Positions 15,493-23,031 of a DNA stretch of 64,000 nucleotides are shown here, one piece after another. The stretch comes from Streptomyces sp. SN-593 (GTDB lineage: Bacteria; Actinomycetota; Actinomycetes; Streptomycetales; Streptomycetaceae): the NCBI RefSeq assembly GCF_016756395.1, contig NZ_AP018365.1, positions 7,808,501 through 7,872,500 on the forward strand, read 5' to 3'. The notes beneath the pieces were generated by a model. It saw only the letters and a list, made by a program, of their open reading frames with translations. It searched no databases and was not told the origin of the DNA. Numbering within the stretch: position 1 is the stretch's first letter; each line of letters starts with the position of its first letter. Both the position numbers and the translations under genes were made by a program.

Positions 15493-16062
15493 TCAGGCGA
15501 AGTACACGTCGCCCCAGGCGACCACGTCGCCGAACCGGGGGAAGTCCAGCGCGACCGAGGCGTCGTGCTCCGCCGCGGTCAGCCCGGACATCGCGTCGTG
15601 GGCGAAGACCAGCCGGTAGCCGAGGTCGGCGGCGGCCCGGGCGGTGGACTCCACACCCACGTTCGTGGCGACGCCGGCCAGGACCAGCGTGTCGATGCCG
15701 CGCTCCCGCAGCCGCGCGTCCAACTCGGTCGACTGGAAGGCCCCGACGGTCCGCTTGACCACCAGCGCGTCCGCGGCCGCGGCGACCTCCGGCACCAACC
15801 CGCTGCCGGGCGGCTGTTCTGCGGCCCCCGACCGCTGCGCCCGGACCGCCACCACCGGCGCGCCCGCCGCGCGGAAGACCGCCGCGAGTCCCACCGCCGC
15901 CGCCACCACGTCCGGCCCCGGGTGCGGGGCCAGCGGCAGCGCGACGACCCGGTCCATCAGGTCGACGAGCACGAGGGCGGTACGGGCGGGGTCCAGACCC
16001 GGCGCGAGCGGGGACTCGCGGAGGTCGGCGGCCGCGCGGTGGCCGTGATCATGTGCGGTCAT
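15493..16062 (-). CDS. Isochorismatase-fold hydrolase without the Cys nucleophile
   Basis: A 189-aa protein of the isochorismatase/cysteine-hydrolase superfamily. TALVLVDLMDRV (about residues 28-39) carries the catalytic Asp, VVKRTVGAF the Lys, and the conserved loop reads GVATNVGVESTARAA. Most family members have Cys where this protein has Gly. EntB/PhzD-type isochorismatases and E. coli YecD share the Gly, so the activity may be of that kind or absent. A TAGGGT box on its strand (complement of 16069-16074) ends 6 nt before the ATG, so it may be leaderless. It lies upstream of tetR and may be co-transcribed with it. Confidence 0.85.
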   Translation of the reverse strand: MTAHDHGHRAAADLRESPLAPGLDPARTALVLVDLMDRVVALPLAPHPGPDVVAAAVGLAAVFRAAGAPVVAVRAQRSGAAEQPPGSGLVPEVAAAADALVVKRTVGAFQSTELDARLRERGIDTLVLAGVATNVGVESTARAAADLGYRLVFAHDAMSGLTAAEHDASVALDFPRFGDVVAWGDVYFA

Positions 16063-16420
<358 letters not shown>

Positions 16421-16660
16421 GTGGCCGAGAGCACCGTCGGACAGCCGTTGGCCAACGGGAAGAAGCCGCAGGTGGATCTGACCGGGGCGGAGTGGCTGTC
16501 CAGCAGCCAGGGCACCGGGGACGTGCAGATCGCTTTCGTGGAGGGGTACATCGCGATGCGGGACGGCCGCAATCCCGACGGCCCGGCGCTGATCTTCACC
16601 CCCGCCGAGTGGCGGGCGTTCGTCCTGGGCGCGCGGGACGGCGAGTTCGACCTGACCTGA
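16421..16660 (+). CDS. DUF397 domain protein
   Basis: A 79-aa protein. The C-terminal part reads IAMRDGRNPDGPALIFTPAE then WRAFVLGARDGEFDL, the signature of DUF397, a small actinobacterial family usually encoded next to an XRE/DUF5753 regulator and thought to act with it. Here no such regulator is adjacent, so this is an orphan copy. GTG 16421 is supported by GGAGGAG 9 nt upstream. A strong hairpin follows at 16673-16713. Confidence 0.88.
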   Translation: MAESTVGQPLANGKKPQVDLTGAEWLSSSQGTGDVQIAFVEGYIAMRDGRNPDGPALIFTPAEWRAFVLGARDGEFDLT

Positions 16661-16672
16661 CCGGCCTCTGCC

Positions 16673-16713
16673 GCGGAGGGTCCCCGTCCCCGGGTGGGGC
16701 GGGGGCCCTCCGC
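16673..16713. terminator. Bidirectional terminator hairpin
   Basis: GCGGAGGG and CCCTCCGC form the outer stem, with further GC pairing inside (TCCCCG... and ...CGGGG). It lies between the convergent DUF397 and maleylpyruvate-isomerase genes and can serve both. Confidence 0.75.
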
Positions 16714-16721
16714 TGCTTCGG

Positions 16722-17417
16722 TCAGGGCCAGTTGCCCAACGGGGGCAGGCGGTCCGCGGTCAGGGGCTGCTCGGGGTGGCGGCCGGCGAGCCAGGCGGCG
16801 AGGTCGGTCAGGTGCCCCTCGACGGCCAGGGGCGAGCCCGATCCGTGGGACCAGGAGAAGTCCGCGTCGGTGGCGGTGAGCGTCACCCGGTACCCGTCCG
16901 GCACGCGGGGCGCGAGGAAGCCGATGAGGTGGGTGCACAGGGGCACCGACCACGCGTGGGTGCGGTAGCCGAGGTCCGCGTCGGCCGTGTGGATCTCCAG
17001 TTCCCGCCACCAGGCCAGGCCGGCGTCCCGCAGGGTCCCCTCGCGGTAGCGGACCGGCCGGTCCCAGTCGTCCGGCCCGACCGCGGACCAGGACGCCTCC
17101 ACCTCGTCCAGCGCGTCGGCCAGGGCCGGCGCGAGTTGCTGCACCGGCCGCCGGTGCCCCGTCTCGATGGCGGCGTCGCGGGCGGCCCGGCCCCCGTCGT
17201 AGACGTCGATCAGCTTGCCGCGCAGGGCGTAGCGGGCCTGCCGGGCCAGCGCGAGGCCGACCCCTTCGATGTGCGTGAGGACATGGCCGCGGCTCCAGCC
17301 CGGCAGCGGGCTCGGCCCGCGGAGCGCCTCGTCGGTGAGGTCCGGGAGGAAGGCGCGCAGCCGCGACTGCCCCTCCGCGAGCGCCTCCCGGAGGTCGGCG
17401 GGCGAGGTCCCGGTCAC
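16722..17417 (-). CDS. Maleylpyruvate isomerase family mycothiol-dependent enzyme
   Basis: A 231-aa protein with an MDMPI N-terminal (DinB-like four-helix) domain: PLPGWSRGHVLTHIEGV near residue 45 has the metal-binding His, and WWRELEIHTADADLGY near 145 carries the second His. A C-terminal MDMPI-type domain follows (residues about 170-231). Such enzymes use mycothiol as co-substrate in detoxification or aromatic degradation. The GTG start overlaps the pdxH stop by GTGA, so the two genes form one operon. The true substrate is unknown. Confidence 0.85.
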   Translation of the reverse strand: MTGTSPADLREALAEGQSRLRAFLPDLTDEALRGPSPLPGWSRGHVLTHIEGVGLALARQARYALRGKLIDVYDGGRAARDAAIETGHRRPVQQLAPALADALDEVEASWSAVGPDDWDRPVRYREGTLRDAGLAWWRELEIHTADADLGYRTHAWSVPLCTHLIGFLAPRVPDGYRVTLTATDADFSWSHGSGSPLAVEGHLTDLAAWLAGRHPEQPLTADRLPPLGNWP

Positions 17418-18067
17418 GGCCACAGCAGCCCCCGCTCCCAGCCGGCGTCCGTACGGCGGTACTCGACGCGGGTGTGCCGGCGCTCCTTGTCGCCCTGCCA
17501 GAACTCGACCTGCTCGGCGCGCAGGGTGTACAGCGTCCAGCCGGGGGCGACCAGCCCGGGCCGCGCGGCGATCCGCCCGGCGGCCTCGCGCACGTCGGCG
17601 TCGCGCACCGCGAGGTCGGCCAGCGGGGCGCTCTGCCGGCCGAGCAGCGCCTCGGCGCGCGCGCCGGGGGAGCGGGCGAGGAAGTCCGCGGCCGACTCGT
17701 CGGGAGTGCCGGGCCGGACCGTGCCGCGCACCCGCACCTGGCGGGCGAGCGGCGACCAGTAGAAGGTGAGCGACGCGGCGGGGCGGGCGGACAGCTCGCG
17801 GCCCTTGCGGCTGTCGCGGTCGGCGGCGAACTGCCAGCCGTCGGCGGTGATGTCCTTGCAGATCAGCACACGCGCCGACGGGGACCCGTCGAGTCCCGTG
17901 GTGGACACGGTCATCGCGTGCGGCTCGCGCACCCCCCTCCGGATGGCGTTCAGCAGCCACTCGGTGAACAACTCGTGCGGGTCCGCGGGCAGTTCCGAGA
18001 CGTCGAAGTCCGGCAGCTCCCCCTCGAACACCTCGATCTCGCGCAGTACCTCGCGCAGGTCGGACAC
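17414..18067 (-). CDS. pdxH: Pyridoxamine/pyridoxine 5'-phosphate oxidase family protein
   Basis: A 217-aa FMN flavoprotein of the PNPOx family, which oxidises PNP/PMP to pyridoxal phosphate. ARVLICKDITADGWQFAADR and SRKGRELSARPAASLTFYW (residues about 65-105) are the FMN-binding segments, followed by LARQVRVRG. The C-terminal dimerisation motif reads RHTRVEYRR and WERGLLWP. This is the usual length. Some actinobacterial paralogues act in secondary metabolism (PhzG-like), so the PLP role is likely but not certain. GTG 18067 has GAGGGGG 4-5 nt upstream. It shares a short divergent promoter with the CGNR gene. Confidence 0.85.
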   Translation of the reverse strand: MSDLREVLREIEVFEGELPDFDVSELPADPHELFTEWLLNAIRRGVREPHAMTVSTTGLDGSPSARVLICKDITADGWQFAADRDSRKGRELSARPAASLTFYWSPLARQVRVRGTVRPGTPDESAADFLARSPGARAEALLGRQSAPLADLAVRDADVREAAGRIAARPGLVAPGWTLYTLRAEQVEFWQGDKERRHTRVEYRRTDAGWERGLLWP

Positions 18068-18084
18068 GGATACCCCCTCTGCGT

Positions 18085-18111
18085 TAATGGTGTACGGCGA
18101 CGATACCATTA
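18085..18111. promoter_or_regulatory. Inverted repeat operator between pdxH and CGNR gene
   Basis: TAATGGT (18085-18091) and ACCATTA (18105-18111) form perfect 7-bp arms with a 13-bp spacer in an AT-richer patch. The right arm overlaps TACCAT (18104-18109), a -10-like box 6 nt before the CGNR ATG. A regulator bound here would block CGNR transcription and could affect pdxH. Confidence 0.6.
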
Positions 18112-18115
18112 GCCC

Positions 18116-18913
18116 ATGCCGGTTGATCATCTCGCCATCGCCCTCGCGGTCACCGTCCGCCACGACGGGCACGGCGGAGTCGCGGACGACCTCGCCGACC
18201 CCGCCGGGCTGGCCGCGTGGGTGCGGCTGCACGCGCGGGAACTGGCGGAGTACGGCTTCGCGGCGGCGGACCTGCCGTCCCCGCCGGAGGGACCGGGCGG
18301 ACCGGACCTGCCGGACGGGTCTGCCGCGTCGGACGGGTCCGCTGAGTCCACCAGGTCTGCCGAGTCCACCGGGTCCGCCGGGCGGCACGGCCCGGACGCC
18401 GACCCGGTCACGACCGGCGCCGCCCCCGCAGGCGACGGTCCACACGGCACCGCCACCGGCCCCGCGATGCTCGCGGCCGCCGTCGGCGTACGGACCGCGC
18501 TGCGGGCGCTGTTCGCCCGCGCGGTGCTGCCCGGCGCGCCCAGCAAGGCCGACGCCGGGCGGCTGCCGGATGCTGCCGCGGCCCTGGACCGGCTGAACGC
18601 GGCCGCCGCGCGGGTGCCGGTCACCCATCGGCTCGCCTGGCCGCCCGGCGCCGCACCCGCCGCCGGCTACGCGGTGGCAGGGCGGCACGCCCCCGCCGAC
18701 CTGCTCGCCGCGGCGCTCGCCCGGGCGGGCATGGCCTTCCTCGCCGGCCCGGACCGGCCCCGGCTGCGGGCCTGCCCGGCGCCGCGCTGCGTGCGCTACT
18801 TCGTCCAGGCGCACGCCCGCCAGGAGTGGTGCAAGCCCTCCTGCGGCAACCGCGCCCGGGTCGCCCGCCACCACGCCCGCCACCGCGACCAGCCCACCGA
18901 CACCCCCAAATGA
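18116..18913 (+). CDS. CGNR zinc-finger (ABATE) transcriptional regulator
   Basis: A 265-aa protein. The N-terminal ABATE domain begins with MPVDHLAIALAVTVRHD and includes LADPAGLAAWVRLHA; a Ser/Gly/Asp-rich low-complexity stretch of about 45 residues interrupts it (residues 62-106). The C-terminal zinc finger has Cys pairs in LRACPAPRCVRYFV and WCKPSCGNRARVARHHARHR. Such proteins are stress-linked regulators in actinobacteria. TACCAT ends 6 nt before ATG, so it is probably leaderless and overlaps its own operator. It is divergent from pdxH. Confidence 0.85.
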   Translation: MPVDHLAIALAVTVRHDGHGGVADDLADPAGLAAWVRLHARELAEYGFAAADLPSPPEGPGGPDLPDGSAASDGSAESTRSAESTGSAGRHGPDADPVTTGAAPAGDGPHGTATGPAMLAAAVGVRTALRALFARAVLPGAPSKADAGRLPDAAAALDRLNAAAARVPVTHRLAWPPGAAPAAGYAVAGRHAPADLLAAALARAGMAFLAGPDRPRLRACPAPRCVRYFVQAHARQEWCKPSCGNRARVARHHARHRDQPTDTPK

Positions 18914-19625
18914 CCCCGGACCCGGCCGGTCGTGGGCGGGGCTCCGGCAGCCCGGTAGTCCGGCAGTCCGGCAGTCCGGCGGTCCGGCAGTCCGGGGCGG
19001 GCCCGGGCCGTGACCGCGGTGCCGACCGGGTGGGTCGGCGCCGTCCCGGCGCGACCCGGGCCCGGATCGGCCCGTCCGGTCCCCACCCGCGCCCGGATCG
19101 GCCATGCCCGTGCTGGGTCGGTCCGGGTCCGGGCGGCGGGAGGTGCGGCCGGCCGCGGCGCGGACGCGTGCGGGGGCGTCCGCGCACTGCGGCGCAGAAC
19201 CGTGCCCGCCGCGGTGGCACGGGGCGCCCGCCGGGCCCCGCCCGGCCGAGGAGGAGCCCCGTCGTTCCGGGGCGTCCCACCGGGACCGCCGCCCCGCCCG
19301 CGCCTCCCCTTCCGTGACGCATGGTGATGGGGGCGCACGCGGGGCGCATGGGAGCTTTGGCGGGGAGTGGGGCCCCAGCGCTGTGGTGGTGAGCGTGACA
19401 GCCGTGGGAAGGTCGCGGCGGGCCGACCGGGAGGTGCCCGCCTTCCTCGGAACCGCCGGGCTCCACCCCGCCGGTGCGCCTCCTGCCAGGGGCGCACCGG
19501 CACCGCCCGGCCGCGGACGTTCACCGTCGTACGCCCTTACCGCGCGCATCCGACGGCGTACGCTGTGGTCCCACCGGAACGAGTGCGCCCCGCGCGCGCC
19601 CCGCCGGTCGGCAAGGGGAGCAAGG
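18914..19625. other. Long intergenic region with short tandem repeats
   Basis: About 710 bp separate the CGNR gene from the LAL ATPase gene. At about 18942-18995 there are roughly six copies of a 9-bp unit related to CGGCAGTCC. Further on, GCCCGGATCGGCC-like segments recur (about 19056-19105). No credible gene is seen: open frames here have repeat-driven composition and no start supported by a ribosome-binding site. The promoter of the ATPase gene probably lies in the last 200 bp. Confidence 0.5.
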
Positions 19626-22370
19626 ATGCTGGGAGGGACGGTCGGCGGCGCCCGCGCGCTGTTCGAACGTGACGCCGAACTGGCCGCCGTGGATGAGGCG
19701 TTGACCGCCGTCACCGGCTTGGAGCCCGGGGCCGTGCGGGAGCCGGCCGCGACCCCCGGCCGGCGGCGGGGCGGGCTGCTGGCGTTCGCCGCCTCCGCCG
19801 GGCTCGGCAAGACCACCCTGCTCGCCGAGGTGCGCTCCCGCGCCGCGGACCGCGGCTGCACCGTGCTGTCCGCGCGCGGCGGCGACCAGGAGCAGCAGGT
19901 CGCCTTCCACGTCGCCCGGCAGCTCCTGCAACCTCTGCTCGCCGGCTCGACCGAGGCGGAGCTGCGTGCCGCGCTGGGCAGTTGGTACGGCATCGTCGGC
20001 CCGGCGCTCGGGCTGTGCACGGCCAGCGGCGCCGCCCCCGACCCGCAGGGACTGCGGGACGGCCTGGACTGGATGCTCACGCACGTCGCGGTCCAGCACG
20101 CCCCGGTGGTGCTGGTGCTCGACGACGCCCACTGGGCCGACCCGCAGTCCCTGAACTGGCTCGCGGCCTTCGCGCCGCGCACCGACGACCTCGCGCTGCT
20201 GGTCGTCGTGGCCTACCGGCCGGACGAACTGCCGTCCTCCGCCGAGGCGTTCCGCGGCCTGCCCGGCCGCGCGGGCCACCGCCCGCTCGGCCTGGAACCG
20301 CTGACCGCCGACGCGATCGGCCGGCTGGTGCGCGACCGGGTCGGCGACCACGCCGACGACGACTTCTGCCGGGAGTGCTGGGCGGTCACCGCCGGAAACC
20401 CCTTCGAGGCGGTCGAGTTGGCCGTCAAGGTGCACGACCGCGGGCTGCGCCCCGACAACGGCAGCGTCCACCTGCTGCGCGACCTGGCCGCCGCCAGCAA
20501 GGGCAGCGGCCTCATCGCCGGACTGGAACGCCTCGGCCCCTCCACGGTCCGGCTGGCCTGGGCCGCCGCCGTGCTCGGCACCGAGATCCAGCCCGCGCTG
20601 GCCGCCGCCGTCGCCGGACTCGGCAGCCAGGAGGCCGCCGACTGCGCGGACCGGTTGCGGGCCGCCCGCGTCCTGACCGGCAGCCGCACCCTGGAGTTCG
20701 TCCACCCGCTGATCGCCACCGCCGTCTACCGGGCGATACCCGACGCGGTGCGCGTCGCCCTGCACGGCAAGGCCGCCTGGGCGGTCGTCGACGCCGGGCT
20801 CGGCGCCACCGCGGCCGCCCGCCACCTGCTGGAGACCCATCCGGAGGAGGACCCGTGGGTGGTGCACCAGTTGCGCTCCGCCGCCCGGGAGATCCTGCGG
20901 GCCGGCGCCCCCGAGGCGGCCCGCGACTGCCTGGCCCGGGCGCTGCGCGAGCCCCCGCCGCCCGGCGAGCGGGCCGCCGTCCTGTACGAACTCGGCTGCG
21001 CCACACAGCTCCTGGAGCCCACCACCACCGCCAACCACCTGCGCGCCGCCCTCGAAGAGCCGATCGGGGACCCCGAACTGCGCGACGGCATCCTCTTCCT
21101 GCTCTCCCAGTCCCTCGCGCACAGCGACCGGCTCAGCGAGGCCGCCGAGGTCGTCGGCAAGGCCGCCCGCACCGCCACCGCGCCGCGCACCCGGCTGCGG
21201 ATGCAGGCCGAGCAGTTCATGTGGGACGCGTTCCGGTCCGACGAACCCGACTCGCCCGGGCGCTCCCGCCGGCTGGCCCGGCTCGCCGACCGCCTCACCG
21301 GCCGCGACCTCACCGAGCGGTACATCATCGGGCTGCGCGCCTGGGACGCCACCCTGCGCGCCGAACCCACCGACACCGTCCTGCGCCACGCCGCCCGCGC
21401 GCTGCGCGGCGGCCTGCCCTGGGCCGACGAGGGCCGCGGCTTCGAGGTCCCCGTGCTCGTGGCGATGACCTACGTCTACGCCGACCGGCCCGACCGCGCC
21501 GAGGAACTGTTCGCCGAGGGCATCGCCGACTTCGAACGCCACGGCTGGCGCGGCGCGCACCTGTCCTTCGGGTACGTCCTGCTCGGCTACGTCCGCTACC
21601 GCTGCGGGCGGCTCGCCGAGGCGGAGGAACTGGCCCGCGACGGGCTGCGGCTGGCCGAGCGGGTCGGCCGCGGCACCCCCGTGCAGTGGTACGCCGTCGC
21701 TGTGCTCGCCGGGATACTGGTCGCCCGCGGCCGGGCCGAGGAGGCCGCCGCGCTCGCCGCCGACTACGCCTTCGCCGCGCCCTTCCCCGCCGCCGTGACC
21801 TTCCCCGACGCGCAGGCCGTGCACGGCGAGGTGCTGCTCGCCCTGGGGCGGCGCGAGGAGGCCGCCGCGGAACTGGCCGCCGTCGGACGCCGGCTCGACC
21901 CGCGCGGCATGCGCAACCCCGGCTGGTGCCCCTGGCAGCTCCACCTCGCCCTGGCCGAGGCGCCCGACGCGCCCGAGCACGCCGCCCGCACCGCGCTCGA
22001 CGCGGTGGAACGGGCCCGGCAGTTCGGCGCGCCCTCCGCCGTCGGCGGTGCGCTGCGGGTCGCCGCCGAGGTGATCGGCGGGCCGCGCGGCCTCGCCCTG
22101 CTCGCCGAGGCCGTCACCCACCTGGAGGCGTCACCGGCCGCCCACCAGCTCGCGGCGGCCCGGGTCGCCCAGGGCGCCGCCCTGCGCGCGGCCGGGCAGC
22201 CGGGTCCGGCCGCCGACGCCCTGCGGCGCGGGCTGGAGGGCGCGCTCGGCTGCGGCGCCGACGGCCTGGCCGGGTCTGCCCGGGCCGAGCTGGCCCGGGT
22301 GCCGGCGCCGCGGCGTCCGCCCGGCGCCGGATCGCCCGGCGTGCGCGCCACCGCCCCGCGCGAGACGTGA
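19626..22370 (+). CDS. LAL/MalT-type AAA ATPase regulator lacking the LuxR HTH
   Basis: A 914-aa STAND-type ATPase. The Walker A, FAASAGLGKTTLL, is near residue 58; the Walker B, VVLVLDDAHWAD, near 165; then an AAA_16-like arrangement (VVAYRPDELP, AVTAGNPFEAVEL). The remaining 500 residues are helical TPR-like repeats (for example RPDRAEELFAEGIADFERHG). Close relatives (LuxR-family large ATP-binding regulators) end in a LuxR HTH of about 65 residues. Here the protein stops with a Pro/Arg-rich tail and no HTH. It may regulate through a partner or be degraded. GGGGAGCAAGG precedes ATG 19626. Confidence 0.85.
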   Translation: MLGGTVGGARALFERDAELAAVDEALTAVTGLEPGAVREPAATPGRRRGGLLAFAASAGLGKTTLLAEVRSRAADRGCTVLSARGGDQEQQVAFHVARQLLQPLLAGSTEAELRAALGSWYGIVGPALGLCTASGAAPDPQGLRDGLDWMLTHVAVQHAPVVLVLDDAHWADPQSLNWLAAFAPRTDDLALLVVVAYRPDELPSSAEAFRGLPGRAGHRPLGLEPLTADAIGRLVRDRVGDHADDDFCRECWAVTAGNPFEAVELAVKVHDRGLRPDNGSVHLLRDLAAASKGSGLIAGLERLGPSTVRLAWAAAVLGTEIQPALAAAVAGLGSQEAADCADRLRAARVLTGSRTLEFVHPLIATAVYRAIPDAVRVALHGKAAWAVVDAGLGATAAARHLLETHPEEDPWVVHQLRSAAREILRAGAPEAARDCLARALREPPPPGERAAVLYELGCATQLLEPTTTANHLRAALEEPIGDPELRDGILFLLSQSLAHSDRLSEAAEVVGKAARTATAPRTRLRMQAEQFMWDAFRSDEPDSPGRSRRLARLADRLTGRDLTERYIIGLRAWDATLRAEPTDTVLRHAARALRGGLPWADEGRGFEVPVLVAMTYVYADRPDRAEELFAEGIADFERHGWRGAHLSFGYVLLGYVRYRCGRLAEAEELARDGLRLAERVGRGTPVQWYAVAVLAGILVARGRAEEAAALAADYAFAAPFPAAVTFPDAQAVHGEVLLALGRREEAAAELAAVGRRLDPRGMRNPGWCPWQLHLALAEAPDAPEHAARTALDAVERARQFGAPSAVGGALRVAAEVIGGPRGLALLAEAVTHLEASPAAHQLAAARVAQGAALRAAGQPGPAADALRRGLEGALGCGADGLAGSARAELARVPAPRRPPGAGSPGVRATAPRET

Positions 22371-22413
22371 AACGGGCTCCCGTCAAGACCCCGCCACCAC
22401 GTACGATGGCGGC

Positions 22414-22914
22414 ATGTCCTTCCTCCGCCGCCGTAGCGCAGCCACGCCCACCGGGCCGGACTTCGACGTCCTCGCGATGGACCCGGGGGACTGGCCCGGC
22501 GACCTGGGCGCCGGCCTGCTGCCCGGCACCGACGGTAGCTGCCAGGGCATCTACCTGCGGTACGACCTCTTCGGCGGCCGCGGCCCCGCGATGCTGATCG
22601 GGAACCTCCCCGAGGGCTCGCCCGCCCGTGAGCTGGAGGAGGGCCAGGTGCCCTTCGAGGTGGCGCAACTGCTGGCCGCCCTGGGCAACGACGAGCCGGC
22701 CGAGGTGGTCGACGTCGAGCAGATCCCCGTGATGCTGGGCGACGGGCCGCTGATCGTCCGCCGGATCAAGATCTCCGAGTCCCGGGTCGCCTGCGCCCAG
22801 TTCGACCGCAGCGACGGCGTCCAGGTCACCATCGCCACCTGGGACCGGCCGATCAGCGAGGACCTCTACCAGTTGCTCAAGCCGCTGCCCGCGGACATGT
22901 TCCAGGCCGAGTGA
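22414..22914 (+). CDS. Conserved actinobacterial hypothetical protein
   Basis: A 166-aa soluble acidic protein. After a short basic N-terminus (MSFLRRRSA), the sequence is a compact alpha/beta domain with no motif I recognise; conserved-looking pieces are GIYLRYDLFGGRGPAMLIGN and VARIKI-like VRRIKISESR. TACGAT (22402-22407) ends 6 nt before ATG, suggesting a leaderless mRNA. It starts 43 bp after the LAL ATPase gene and ends before a perfect bidirectional terminator. Confidence 0.7.
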   Translation: MSFLRRRSAATPTGPDFDVLAMDPGDWPGDLGAGLLPGTDGSCQGIYLRYDLFGGRGPAMLIGNLPEGSPARELEEGQVPFEVAQLLAALGNDEPAEVVDVEQIPVMLGDGPLIVRRIKISESRVACAQFDRSDGVQVTIATWDRPISEDLYQLLKPLPADMFQAE

Positions 22915-22952
22915 GCCGCCCGGGGCGCGGGGACCGCGCCCACCGGTGACAT

Positions 22953-22989
22953 GGGTGAGGGGCGCCGTCCCGGACGGCGCCCCTCACCC
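22953..22989. terminator. Perfect 16-bp-stem bidirectional terminator
   Basis: GGGTGAGGGGCGCCGT and ACGGCGCCCCTCACCC pair perfectly around a 5-nt CCCGG loop. It lies between the convergent hypothetical gene and the amidase gene. Confidence 0.9.
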
Positions 22990-23031
22990 GTGCCCGCGGG
23001 CCGCCCCCTGAGGACGGCCCGCCCGGCCGGA

